From contig NZ_JAUSWJ010000001.1 of the NCBI RefSeq assembly GCF_030815145.1, positions 62,001-126,000 on the forward strand: a DNA stretch of 64,000 nt. The letters run 5' to 3'. The stretch's first letter is position 1. The number at the start of each line of letters is the position of its first letter. Position numbers and translations under genes: made by a program. This DNA is from Kaistia geumhonensis (lineage in GTDB: Bacteria; Pseudomonadota; Alphaproteobacteria; Rhizobiales; Kaistiaceae). Below, piece by piece: positions 9,378 to 17,854 of this stretch. The notes below the pieces were generated by a model. The model saw only the letters and a program-made list of their open reading frames with translations, had not been told where the DNA came from and searched no databases.

Positions 9378-9402
9378 AACGGCCACGCCCCAGGATGGTT
9401 CC
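9378..9402 (-). promoter_or_regulatory. EcfG-type general stress promoter of the XRE-type gene
   Basis: On the minus strand GGAAC (9402-9398), 16-nt spacer, CGTT (9381-9378). The expected start near 9371 gives a leader of about 27 nt ahead of the SD and ATG at 9344, ideal geometry. Confidence 0.7.
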
Positions 9403-9449
9403 CGCGCTGAACGGTTTATTTCCGATCGAAAGAGACCGTGACGGTAGTC

Positions 9450-10754
9450 TCACTCCGATCGCGGCAGCGCGATGGGTCCGAAAATGCGGATCGGGCGGCG
9501 ATGAGCCGGTTCAGGCGGCGCCGCGACCGGGACCACGGGAAGCGGGGCCCTGAAGCCGGCGCGTTCCACGGCATAGGCGCCCCAGAGCAGGCCGTAGAGC
9601 AGGAAAAGATGGCGCCAGTGATCGTTGTCGATCACGTTGTGGACCATCAGATGGCCTACGAACACCGCGTAGACGCACTGGACGAAAGGCGTCCATGGCC
9701 GCTTGAGGAAGACGAGCGGCGTGGCGATCACCAGCGTCCAGACGACCAGGGCGATATAGGCGAAGCCGCCCAGCCAGCCGTAGACCGTGAATCCCTTCAG
9801 CCACATATTGTGCTCGTCCTCGCCGAGCGTGAGGCCGAACTGGAACGGCCCCAGTCCGAGCGGGTGCTCCTGGATCATGAAGAACCCGATGATGTGGCGC
9901 TCGAAGCGGCCGAGTCGCGAGGCGTCGTAGTCCTGCACCAGCTTGACGCGCTGCACGACGAGTTCCTGCACCGCCGGGATCGACACGGCGACGGCCAGCA
10001 GGAAGGCGACGGCCATGACGCCCGCGACGAGCATCAGGATCATGCGAAGCCTTCGCGAGGCGCGCGGCTCGGTAGCGAAGGCGAGCAGCGTCATGACCAG
10101 CAGCGCGAGGACGGCGAGGCCCCATGCGGCGCGGGAGAAGGAAAGGAACAGGCCGAGAAAGAGAATCAGCGACGCGACGACGGCGAGGCCGGACTTCCGC
10201 AGCGGCCGCGTCAGGATGGAGCGGGCCAGGACCACGAGCGGCAGCACGATGAAGGGGCCAAAGACGTTGGGATCCTTGAAGGCGCCCTTCGCCCGGTCAT
10301 AGAGCGTGAAGAGATCGGCGTGAGGAATGGCGCCGAAATAGCCGAGAATACCGACGAGCGAGCAGATGACCGCAGCGGCGACATAGCTCTTCTCGATGAT
10401 CGCGAGGCGCCTCTCGGTGTCCGACTGGATGACTGCGCAGTAGAAGATCGACGAGATGGCGAGAAAGACTGTCGTCGCCATATAGGTGATCGGCTTCTGG
10501 AACTCCTGCAGCTGGGTGAAGGAGAGGAAGCCACCGGCGCAGTAGAGCGCCATCAGCACGATCATCGGCGCCATGGAGCGCGAGAAGCGCAGTCCGACGA
10601 ATGCCCAGACGGCAACGACCAGGCAGAGCAGCAGGTCGGAGGGGGCGGGTTCCACCATCACGAAGCCGGACAGGAACACGAGCACGGCGATCGTCGCGTT
10701 GGCGATCATCCAGGTCGGCAGCCCGATCGGGGCGGGGAGGGCCGGCGCGCTCAA
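9450..10754 (-). CDS. O-antigen ligase/polymerase (Wzy_C-like) membrane protein
   Basis: 434-residue polytopic inner-membrane protein with about ten to twelve hydrophobic helices and the large periplasmic loop typical of Wzy/WaaL-type enzymes. The segment AKGAFKDPNVFGPFIVLPLV and the loop with RFERHIIGFFMIQEHPLG and EDEHNMWLKGF match the O-antigen ligase family, which polymerises or transfers polyprenyl-linked oligosaccharide in the periplasm. The start is TTG at 10754, whose last two bases overlap the TGA of the upstream sugar-transferase gene; an ATG at 10709 is the alternative. It is the last gene of a minus-strand run with the initiating transferase, so polymerisation of the same repeat is the likely role (HfsC/HfsI-like). 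Confidence 0.85.
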   Translation of the reverse strand: MSAPALPAPIGLPTWMIANATIAVLVFLSGFVMVEPAPSDLLLCLVVAVWAFVGLRFSRSMAPMIVLMALYCAGGFLSFTQLQEFQKPITYMATTVFLAISSIFYCAVIQSDTERRLAIIEKSYVAAAVICSLVGILGYFGAIPHADLFTLYDRAKGAFKDPNVFGPFIVLPLVVLARSILTRPLRKSGLAVVASLILFLGLFLSFSRAAWGLAVLALLVMTLLAFATEPRASRRLRMILMLVAGVMAVAFLLAVAVSIPAVQELVVQRVKLVQDYDASRLGRFERHIIGFFMIQEHPLGLGPFQFGLTLGEDEHNMWLKGFTVYGWLGGFAYIALVVWTLVIATPLVFLKRPWTPFVQCVYAVFVGHLMVHNVIDNDHWRHLFLLYGLLWGAYAVERAGFRAPLPVVPVAAPPEPAHRRPIRIFGPIALPRSE

Positions 10755-12268
10755 TAGGCGTTCTCCCCCGTCAGCAGGCGCAGCGGCGTCATCAGCACGA
10801 TGTAGAGATCGAACGGCACCGACCAGCGCTCGATATATTCGAGGTCGAACTCGACGCGGCGCTGGATCTTTTCCGGAACGTCGATCTCGCCGCGCCAGCC
10901 ATTGATCTGCGCCCAGCCGGTGATGCCGGGCTTGACGCGATGACGCGCGAAATAGCCGTCTACCACCTCGTCCCAGAGCTGGTCGGCGGTATGGGCATTG
11001 ACCGCATGGGGTCGGGGGCCGACGATCGACAGCGTTCCGGCGAGCACGTTGAAGAGCTGCGGCAGCTCGTCGATCGAGGCGCGGCGGATGAACCGTCCGA
11101 CGCGGGTGACGCGGGGATCGCCGCGCGTGACCACGACCTTGGCGTTCGGATCGCTCAGATGGTGATACATCGAGCGGAACTTCAGTACCGAGATGACCTC
11201 GTTGTTGAAGCCGTAGCGTTTCTGCCGGAAGAAGACCGGGCCCGGGCTGTCGAGGCGGATCGCCAGCGCCGTCGCCAGCATGACCGGCGAAAGCAGGACC
11301 AGCGCGACTGTCCCGACCAGCAGGTCGAAGCCCCGCTTCGCGACCGCGTCCCAGCCGGCGATCGGGCGGTCGGCGAGGTCGAGGAACGGGATCGAGCCGA
11401 TATAGGAATAGGCCCGCGGGCGGAAGCGCAGACGCGCGCTCATCGCCGACAGGCGGATGTCGACCGGAAGAACCCAGAGCGCGCGCAGGATCTCGAGCAG
11501 CCGCTGTTCAGCCGTCTGCGGCAGCGAGACGATCACGGTATCGACATGGGCCTTGCGGGCGAAGCTGACGAGTTCCGCGATCGTGCCGAGCCGCGGAGGA
11601 CCGCCTGCCGCCCCCGGCGCACGGTCCTCGCTGCGATCGTCGAAGACGCCGCAGATCCTGACATCGGGGCTCTCGGCCGCGAGCGTCTCGATCAGCGCCC
11701 TTGCCTCTTCGCCGCCGCCGACGATCACCGCGCGGCGGTCCAGCCGGCCCTCGCGCGCGAAGCGGGCCATCAGGCGGGCCAGCAGAATTCGCTCGATCAG
11801 CAGGAATACGAAGCCGGCTATGCTTGTCGCCAGCATCCAGCGCGGGGCCGTTTCGCTGCCGAGGCTACCGAGGAAGGCGAGGCCGGCGAAGACGATGACG
11901 ACGCCCATCCAGATCGCGAGCAGCTTTCCGAGAGGGCGCACGGGATCGCGCAGCGCCGAAAGGCGGTAGCAGCCGCCCGAATGCGCGAGGCTGGTCGCGA
12001 CGAGCGGCGCGAGCAGGATGCCGGCCCATCCGAGCCATCCTGCGGCGGCGAGGCCCTGGCCGCTTTCCTGGCCCACGACATGGCGCAGCACGATGCCGAT
12101 GAAGACGAGCCCGGCGAGCTCGGCGGCATGGACGATGCCCGCCAGCGCCACGGCGGGCAAGGGTCGCGCCGAAAGGCTGTCCGCGACGGCGAGCGCCTCC
12201 AGCCCCGGCGCGGAGGCCGCGGCCGGACTGTCGAGATGCCCGTCGTTTCCTGCCGCCATCATACGCAC
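10751..12268 (-). CDS. Undecaprenyl-phosphate sugar phosphotransferase (WcaJ/HfsE-like)
   Basis: 505-residue polyisoprenyl-phosphate hexose-1-phosphate transferase that starts repeat-unit assembly on the cytoplasmic face. Order: about four to five N-terminal helices (residues 40-160), a CoA-binding/Rossmann-like domain with VIVGGGEEARALIE (about 180-300), a re-entrant helix (KRGFDLLVGTVALVLLSPVM), then the catalytic bacterial sugar transferase domain with FFRQKRYGFN, KFRSM, RRASIDELPQLFNVL, SIVGPRPHA and KPGITGWAQINGWRGE. All key basic and Asp-Glu residues are intact. It is the first committed step of the polysaccharide locus and is coupled to the polymerase gene by a TTGA overlap. Confidence 0.93.
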   Translation of the reverse strand: MRMMAAGNDGHLDSPAAASAPGLEALAVADSLSARPLPAVALAGIVHAAELAGLVFIGIVLRHVVGQESGQGLAAAGWLGWAGILLAPLVATSLAHSGGCYRLSALRDPVRPLGKLLAIWMGVVIVFAGLAFLGSLGSETAPRWMLATSIAGFVFLLIERILLARLMARFAREGRLDRRAVIVGGGEEARALIETLAAESPDVRICGVFDDRSEDRAPGAAGGPPRLGTIAELVSFARKAHVDTVIVSLPQTAEQRLLEILRALWVLPVDIRLSAMSARLRFRPRAYSYIGSIPFLDLADRPIAGWDAVAKRGFDLLVGTVALVLLSPVMLATALAIRLDSPGPVFFRQKRYGFNNEVISVLKFRSMYHHLSDPNAKVVVTRGDPRVTRVGRFIRRASIDELPQLFNVLAGTLSIVGPRPHAVNAHTADQLWDEVVDGYFARHRVKPGITGWAQINGWRGEIDVPEKIQRRVEFDLEYIERWSVPFDLYIVLMTPLRLLTGENAY

Positions 12269-12366
12269 ACGCGAGGCCGGATTGGATCAGGCGAGCCTTA
12301 TCAGGCCGGAGCTAACAAAAGCTTTGCCGTGGCGGGGAGGCACGACCCGGCGGCGCCGATCGTGGT

Positions 12367-13527
12367 TCAGCGGCCGAGCGCGAGGGTGTAGACCTCGTCG
12401 ACCGTCGCCGCCATGGCCGCGATCGAGAACCGGTCGGCGATCGAGCCGCGGAGCAGCGCGGCTTCTTCGGCGGCCTCGTCCGGATGGTCGATGAGCCGTT
12501 CCATCGCGCTCGCGAGCGCGGCGGGGTCGCCCGGCGGCACGAGGCGATCGGACGCGGCGCCGAAGATCTCCGGGATGCCGCCGACATTGGTGGCGACCAT
12601 GGGAAGCCCGGCGGCGAGGGCTTCGAGGACGATATAGGGCATCGATTCGGCTCGCGACGGCACGACGATCCGCTTCGCCATCGCAAAGGCGCGCCGCGCC
12701 GGCATCGCCGGGTGGAAGGCGAGCTCTCCGAGGCCGAGGCGCATGGCGAGCGCCTTGTAGCGTTCGGTGTCGGGGCCGTCGCCGACGAGATGCGCCGTCG
12801 GCGCCACGCCGCGCCGGTCGCGCAGCCGCGCCAGCGCCTCGATGAAGAGGTCCGGCCCCTTCAGATCGCGCATCATGCCGATATAGAGAAAGTCGGCGCG
12901 TGGCGCGCGCGGCTCCGGCAACGGCTCGAACTCTTCGTCGGCGATGCCGTTGAAGGCGATGCGGAAGGGCTTTTGCGAGATTCCGACCTTGGCGGCGAAG
13001 GCCTCGGCCTCGTAGCGGCTGACGAAGACGAAACCGTCCGTCATCCACTCCATGACCCGTTCGAGGCCGAAAAAAATCTTCCCGGCCGTCGAACGGGCGT
13101 CATAGTGCAGGCTTCCGCCATGCGGACAGTAGATGCGGGCCACGCGCTTACCAGAGACCCGCAAGAGGGTGCCGATCGCCCGTCCATAGACGCCGCCCTT
13201 GGCGCCGTGGGTATGGATGACGTCGGGATCGAGAGCGCCGATGCGGCGATAGAGCCGCGTCAGCGTCGTGATGTCGGTCGGCGTGATCTGCCGCTGCATC
13301 GGGATGCGCTGCAGGCCGAGCCGGAGAAAAGGCAGGACCTCCTCGAACAGTTCGTCCTCGCGCGCGCCCCCCGTCGAAGCGTCGCAGACGATGCCGACCT
13401 CATGCCCGGCAGCCGTCTGTGCGCGGACGAGATCGCGGACGTGACGGAAGAGACCTCCGACCGGCGATCGGAAGCAGTGAACGATGCGAAGCTGCCGGCT
13501 CGCTGCCCCCGGAGCGTGCTGCGGCAT
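12367..13527 (-). CDS. Glycosyltransferase family 4 protein
   Basis: 386-residue cytosolic GT-B glycosyltransferase. The N-terminal half has the GGLFRHVRDLV acceptor-side motif and IHTHGAKGGVYGR. The C-terminal GT4 domain has MRDLKGPDLFIEALARL, LVGDGPDTERY and the nucleotide-sugar motif PSRAESMPYIVLEALAAGLP, in which the conserved E-x7-E is present. It adds a sugar to the lipid-linked intermediate; donor and acceptor cannot be deduced. Only 5 nt separate it from the upstream exporter gene and 98 nt from the sugar transferase downstream, so one transcript from the 14.1-14.27 kb region is likely. Confidence 0.9.
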   Translation of the reverse strand: MPQHAPGAASRQLRIVHCFRSPVGGLFRHVRDLVRAQTAAGHEVGIVCDASTGGAREDELFEEVLPFLRLGLQRIPMQRQITPTDITTLTRLYRRIGALDPDVIHTHGAKGGVYGRAIGTLLRVSGKRVARIYCPHGGSLHYDARSTAGKIFFGLERVMEWMTDGFVFVSRYEAEAFAAKVGISQKPFRIAFNGIADEEFEPLPEPRAPRADFLYIGMMRDLKGPDLFIEALARLRDRRGVAPTAHLVGDGPDTERYKALAMRLGLGELAFHPAMPARRAFAMAKRIVVPSRAESMPYIVLEALAAGLPMVATNVGGIPEIFGAASDRLVPPGDPAALASAMERLIDHPDEAAEEAALLRGSIADRFSIAAMAATVDEVYTLALGR

Positions 13528-13532
13528 GATCG

Positions 13533-14099
13533 TCAGAAGAAGCGTTCGCGGACATTGATCGTATCGCCGGGGTTGACCGGTTGCGTCGGCATCAGGCGCA
13601 GCGTCGTGACCTTGCCGTTGACCTGGCGCGTGACGTCGACATCGCTCTTCTGCGCGCGCGGGGTGAACCCGCCGGCGATCGCGACCGCGGTCTGCACCGT
13701 CATGCCCGAGACATAGGGATACTGGCCGGCATTGGTGACCTCACCCATGATGAAGAACGGCCGGTAGCGGTCGACCTCGACCGAGACATCGGGATCGCGC
13801 ACGAAGCGCCCGCCCTTGAGCTTGCCGGCGATCTCGCCTTCCAGCTCCTGCGCGGTGCGGCCGCGCGCGGCGACGGCTCCGATGAGCGGCATGGAAATAT
13901 AGCCGGCTTGGTCGATCAGATAGGTGTTGGAAAGGTCCGCCTGGCCGAAGACCACGATCCGCAGCCGGTCGCCGCTGTCGAGCTTGTAGGGAGCGATCAG
14001 CGCCGTATAGGTGGCGGGGTCCTTGGGCGGATAGGAGCTCGCGCAGCCGCCGAGCAGCAAGGCGCTGAACAGCCCGAGCAGGAGAACCACGAGACGCAT
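13533..14099 (-). CDS. Wza-like polysaccharide export lipoprotein
   Basis: 188-residue outer-membrane polysaccharide export (OPX) protein with a poly_export domain and one SLBB domain. Lipobox LLGGC puts the lipidated Cys at residue 19. The core begins YKLDSGDRLRIVVFGQADLS and continues with YISMPLIGAV; the SLBB part has FFIMGEVTNAGQYPYVSGMTVQTAVAIAGG, split here by function. It is shorter than E. coli Wza (about 380 residues), lacking the C-terminal transmembrane helix domain, as in HfsD/UppC-like and ExoF-like short exporters. It is divergent from the Wzz-like gene across 175 nt. Confidence 0.9.
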   Translation of the reverse strand: MRLVVLLLGLFSALLLGGCASSYPPKDPATYTALIAPYKLDSGDRLRIVVFGQADLSNTYLIDQAGYISMPLIGAVAARGRTAQELEGEIAGKLKGGRFVRDPDVSVEVDRYRPFFIMGEVTNAGQYPYVSGMTVQTAVAIAGGFTPRAQKSDVDVTRQVNGKVTTLRLMPTQPVNPGDTINVRERFF

Positions 14100-14213
14100 C
14101 GGCAGCGGTCCGGCATGAGGGAAAGACTGACCGGACTGTCCCCCGTCGTGGTTAATTCCCGGTAAAATCGCCGCAACATGGTTATCGCGCCCTCAGCGGG
14201 CGGGCGTCGGCAT

Positions 14214-14227
14214 TAACCGCGCGGTTA
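14214..14227. repeat. 14-bp perfect palindrome TAACCGCGCGGTTA in the divergent polysaccharide promoter region
   Basis: Lies 48 nt upstream of the Wzz-like gene and about 115 nt upstream of the export gene. GGTTA half-sites recur at about 14150 and 14180, and TTAA-N7-TAAA (14152-14166) resembles a degenerate CtrA box. It is a plausible operator for the two divergent polysaccharide units. Confidence 0.45.
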
Positions 14228-14274
14228 CCCTAATTCTGCAGGATGCCGCGACGTGCAGGCGGGACCATGCTGCG

Positions 14275-16485
14275 ATGAGCGACGGACGGGTAGGGCAGGT
14301 CGACGACGTTGAGCTCGACATGGGCGCGCTGATGCGCGCGCTCGGTCGAGCCTTGCCGCTCTTGATTCCGGCCTTCATCCTGTTCGCGGTGGCGCTCTAT
14401 GTCGGGCTCGGTTTCGTGACGCCGCGCTATACGGCCGAGACCAAGCTCATCATCGAGAAGGGCGAATCCTCGTTCACGCAGAGTGGCGGCGATACCGAGG
14501 AATCGCGGGCCCTTCTCGATGCCGAGGGCGTCGCGAGCCAGGTTCAGCTCATCGATTCCCGCGATCTCGCGGTGACGGTGGTCGACAAGCTCGATCTCGA
14601 CCAGCTGCCGGAATTCTACGCGACGCCGACGGCGGATTTCTTCCGCGGCCTGCTTGCCCGGATCGGCCTCGTGAAGGCTTCGGACCAGAACCGCCAGGAG
14701 CGCGTGCTCGAGCGCTTCGCCGAGAAGCTCGAGGTCTACTCCGTCGACAAGACCCGCGTCATCACCATCGCGTTCTCTTCGTCGAATCCGGAGCTTTCGG
14801 CGCGGGTCGCCAACGCGGTCGCCGAGGAATATCTCACCCTGCAGCGAGACGCGAAGCGTCAGGCCGATGCCGATGCGACGCGGTGGCTCGATTCCCAGAT
14901 CGAGGCGCTGCGCGGCCGTGTGAAGGCCGCCGAAGCGAAGGTCGAGACCTTCCGGGCGTCGAACGGCCTGTTCATGGGCGGCCAGAACAACAACCAGTCG
15001 CTGCCGCAGCAGAAGCTGTCCGATCTCAATGCCGAGATGGCCCGGCTCGAGGCTGCGCGTGCCTCCGCCGATGCCAAGGCGGCATCGGTCCGCACTGCGC
15101 TCGCCAACGGCACCGACTTCGACATTCCCGAGGTGCTCGATTCCTCGCTCATCCAGCGGCTGCGCGAGCAGCAGGTCTCGCTCCGCGCCCAGGTGGCGCA
15201 GCTGTCGGCGACCCTCCTGCCCAATCATCCGCGCATCCGCGAATTGAATGCGCAACTCGCGGATCTCGACGCGCAGATCCGCCAGGCGGCCCGTCAGGTC
15301 GTCGCCAGCCTCGAAGGCGAGGTCGCGACCGCCAAGGCGCGCGAGGCCGAGATCGCCGGCGACATCGCCAAGGCGAAGGCGCAGACGGCCGTCTCGAACG
15401 ATGCCGAGGTGCAGCTGCGCGCGCTGGAGCGCGAGGCCTCGGCCGAGCGCGACCTGCTCGAAGGCTATCTCCGCCGCTATCGCGAAGCCTCCTCGCGGCA
15501 GGACGGCGATTATCTCCCCGCCAATGCGCGCGTGATCTCGCGCGCCGCCGTGCCGCTGGAGCCGTCCTTCCCGAAGAAGATCCCGATCACCGCCGCGGCT
15601 ACCGTCGCGCTGCTGCTCCTGGCGATTGCCTTCGTCCTCGTTCGCGAGCTGATGAGCGGCCGGGCGCTCCGCCGGATCGCGGTCGAGCTTCCCGTCCAGC
15701 CGCAGCTTGTCGTCATGCCGCAGCCGGTCGTCGCCGCCGCCGTACCTTCGGAACCGGTCGCCGCCACGCCCGTGCCTGCCGCGGTCGACGCGCCCGTGCG
15801 CTGGTCCGAAGGTGGCGATGTGCGCCGTCTGATGCCCGCGGCGCCGTCCTTCGCGCGGCCCGACATGCTGCCCGCCGATTTCCAGGATTCGCTGCGGGCG
15901 CTCGTCGACCGCATCGCCAGCCTCAAGGCGCGGCGTATCGTGGTCACCATGGCCGGAACGCCGGCCGGTGGCCGTCCGCTGGCGGCGGTCGCCCTGGCGC
16001 GGCAGCTGTCGCGGCGTGGGGGCAGGGTGCTGCTCGTCGATCTCCACGCCGATGGCGCCGACGGGGCCGCGATGGCGCCGGGCGGCGAGCGGCTGACCGG
16101 CTTCTCCGATCTCTTTGCCGGCGAAGCATCCTTCGCGCAGGCGATCTTCCGCGACCGCTCCTCGCGGGCCCACATCATTCCGGCCGGCAGCAACCCTCTC
16201 CCCGACGATGCGGCCGCGGACGAGGGCCTTGCCACGATCCTCGACGCGCTCGACGCCACCTATGACCACATCCTGCTCGACGCGGACGAAGCGCTGGCGC
16301 TCCGCCTGGCGCCGTCCGCCGGCGTGGTCGTCCTGGTCGCCGAGGCGGCCGAGGGCGAGGTCGGTCCGGCCGCGTCGGAGGCGGCGTTCGCCTCCGTTGC
16401 GGCGGGCGAGGTGATGCTGCTGATCGCCGAGCCGCCTCCCGGCGACGAGGCTCCCGAGCCCGATCCGGAGACCGAGGCGGCCTGA
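14275..16485 (+). CDS. Wzz/GumC-type chain-length protein with degenerate tyrosine-kinase domain
   Basis: 736-residue polysaccharide co-polymerase. Residues 1-50 hold the first membrane helix within a Wzz N-terminal region; a long periplasmic coiled coil follows (about 180-430), with a second helix near 434-455. A proline/alanine linker precedes a C-terminal BY-kinase-like domain (about 545-715). That domain keeps the fold landmarks (VLLVDLHADG, HILLDADE) but the expected Walker A GxxxxGK[S/T] reads AGTPAGGRPLAA with no Lys, and there is no C-terminal tyrosine cluster, so ATP binding and autophosphorylation are unlikely. It resembles a fusion of HfsA-like and HfsB-like proteins. It pairs with the divergent exporter to form the trans-envelope secretion path. 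Confidence 0.88.
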   Translation: MSDGRVGQVDDVELDMGALMRALGRALPLLIPAFILFAVALYVGLGFVTPRYTAETKLIIEKGESSFTQSGGDTEESRALLDAEGVASQVQLIDSRDLAVTVVDKLDLDQLPEFYATPTADFFRGLLARIGLVKASDQNRQERVLERFAEKLEVYSVDKTRVITIAFSSSNPELSARVANAVAEEYLTLQRDAKRQADADATRWLDSQIEALRGRVKAAEAKVETFRASNGLFMGGQNNNQSLPQQKLSDLNAEMARLEAARASADAKAASVRTALANGTDFDIPEVLDSSLIQRLREQQVSLRAQVAQLSATLLPNHPRIRELNAQLADLDAQIRQAARQVVASLEGEVATAKAREAEIAGDIAKAKAQTAVSNDAEVQLRALEREASAERDLLEGYLRRYREASSRQDGDYLPANARVISRAAVPLEPSFPKKIPITAAATVALLLLAIAFVLVRELMSGRALRRIAVELPVQPQLVVMPQPVVAAAVPSEPVAATPVPAAVDAPVRWSEGGDVRRLMPAAPSFARPDMLPADFQDSLRALVDRIASLKARRIVVTMAGTPAGGRPLAAVALARQLSRRGGRVLLVDLHADGADGAAMAPGGERLTGFSDLFAGEASFAQAIFRDRSSRAHIIPAGSNPLPDDAAADEGLATILDALDATYDHILLDADEALALRLAPSAGVVVLVAEAAEGEVGPAASEAAFASVAAGEVMLLIAEPPPGDEAPEPDPETEAA

Positions 16486-16492
16486 GCGACGC

Positions 16493-17725
16493 TCAGTCCT
16501 CGGAGACCGGCGGCTGCGTGGTCCGTGCCGCGCCGCGGCTGCGGCGAAACTTTCCGACCAGCGACCACAGCCGTTCGTCGTCGCGGATCTTCTTCTCGGC
16601 ACGATCACGGAGCGCGATGGCGAGCGCGGCCGCATGGCCGATCAGCGTCACCGGCCGGATGAGACGGACATGCGTTTCCGTGCGGTCGAGCCAGGAGGAC
16701 TTGTAGCGCTCGTCGCCGCGGCCGAGGTCGAACAGCGTCGTCCCCCGCGCGCAGGCGGCTTCGATCACGTCGTGGATCAGAAGCTCGCCGGGGCTGATCC
16801 GCCGCCACTCGTCGTCCGTCGTCGCGAGGAAGTAGCCGCTCTGGCGGCCATTCGCCGTGCCGCTGCCGAGGATCGCATGGATGCCGCCGGCGAATTCGAT
16901 CGCGTCGATGTCGATGACGCCTTCGCGGCCTTCGTCCCATCGACGCGCGATCAGGGCGCGGAAGAACGCCACGATGCCGGGCGCCGCGAAGCTGTCGTCG
17001 AGGCCGTTGCGGCGGAACCATGCGGCCTTCTCGGCGAGGAAGGCGTCGAGCATCGCGTCGGCCTCCTCGCGCGAGGAGGCGCGGCGCAACTGGTAGCCGC
17101 CGACCGGCGCGAGCGCATTCTTCTGCCAGCGATGCTTCTTGGTCTTCTTCGCGCCGCGATGCTCGGCGAGCACGGCGGCGAAATCCCCGGCGAGGCGGAT
17201 CGTGCCGACATTGCAGCGCGCGGGCAGGGCCGCGGAGTGACGGGCGAGGAACAGCGGCGCCGCTTCATGATCGAGCGGCAGCGCGTCGAAGTCGAAGAGG
17301 TCGACGCCCCGTATGCTGGCGGCGATGCGCCGTAGCAGCCGGTCGACGGCGGCATCGCCGGCCTCGCAGCGCCAGTCGGCCGCGACGATCGGCATGCGGA
17401 TATTGGCGTGCTCGCCGCCGAGCGGGCGGGCGATGCGGACCGGTCCGACGCGCTCGACCCCGAGGGGCCAGATCATGACGAGACGCCCCTCGGCGCGCAC
17501 AGCCACGATCGCCGGGCGGATCGCCTGCGCCGGCGCCGCGGCTTCCAGCCAGGCGGCGACCCAGTCGAAGGACTGGTAGACGCTGACGCCTTCTTCGGAG
17601 GCGAGAGCTCGCCATTCCGCCTCCATCGGGGCGATGTCGGAATGGACCCCGACGACGAGCCGCTCGAAGCGATCCGCCACGGCCGGGACGAATGCGGCGA
17701 CGGCCGGGGCGTCGGACCGCGCCAT
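16493..17725 (-). CDS. CelD/BcsL-family GNAT acetyltransferase (HfsK-like)
   Basis: 410 residues with the Acetyltransf_6 (CelD) architecture: two GNAT-like folds with an N-terminal QSFDWVAAWLE segment, a central KKTKKHRWQKNAL basic loop and C-terminal GELLIHDVIEAACARGTTLFDLGRGDERYKSSW, the signature of the family. Members acylate polysaccharides or FemAB-like acceptors; the Caulobacter holdfast modifier HfsK belongs to this group. It is convergent with the Wzz-like gene (7-nt gap) and divergent from a NodB deacetylase, supporting modification of the same polymer. It could instead act on a small amino-sugar precursor. Confidence 0.82.
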   Translation of the reverse strand: MARSDAPAVAAFVPAVADRFERLVVGVHSDIAPMEAEWRALASEEGVSVYQSFDWVAAWLEAAAPAQAIRPAIVAVRAEGRLVMIWPLGVERVGPVRIARPLGGEHANIRMPIVAADWRCEAGDAAVDRLLRRIAASIRGVDLFDFDALPLDHEAAPLFLARHSAALPARCNVGTIRLAGDFAAVLAEHRGAKKTKKHRWQKNALAPVGGYQLRRASSREEADAMLDAFLAEKAAWFRRNGLDDSFAAPGIVAFFRALIARRWDEGREGVIDIDAIEFAGGIHAILGSGTANGRQSGYFLATTDDEWRRISPGELLIHDVIEAACARGTTLFDLGRGDERYKSSWLDRTETHVRLIRPVTLIGHAAALAIALRDRAEKKIRDDERLWSLVGKFRRSRGAARTTQPPVSED

Positions 17726-17776
17726 TTACCAAACTTTCCTAAAACTTGAGCGAGTGGCGGCATAAGCCGTCAACGC

Positions 17777-17788
17777 GATGTTAACATC
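17777..17788. repeat. 12-bp perfect palindrome GATGTTAACATC between the GNAT and deacetylase genes
   Basis: Lies 52 nt upstream of the GNAT start and 67 nt upstream of the chosen deacetylase start, in an A/T-richer divergent intergenic region. Candidate operator for both modification genes; the regulator is unknown. Confidence 0.45.
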
Positions 17789-17854
17789 ATCGTGAAGCGA
17801 AGCTCGCGGCACGCATGCTCCGGGCTCCCTGGCCAGCCGGACACCCGACCGACC

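Noticed and set aside
10601-12391. A long plus-strand open frame opposite the sugar transferase
   Set aside because: Antisense shadow; the minus-strand product has complete catalytic motifs.
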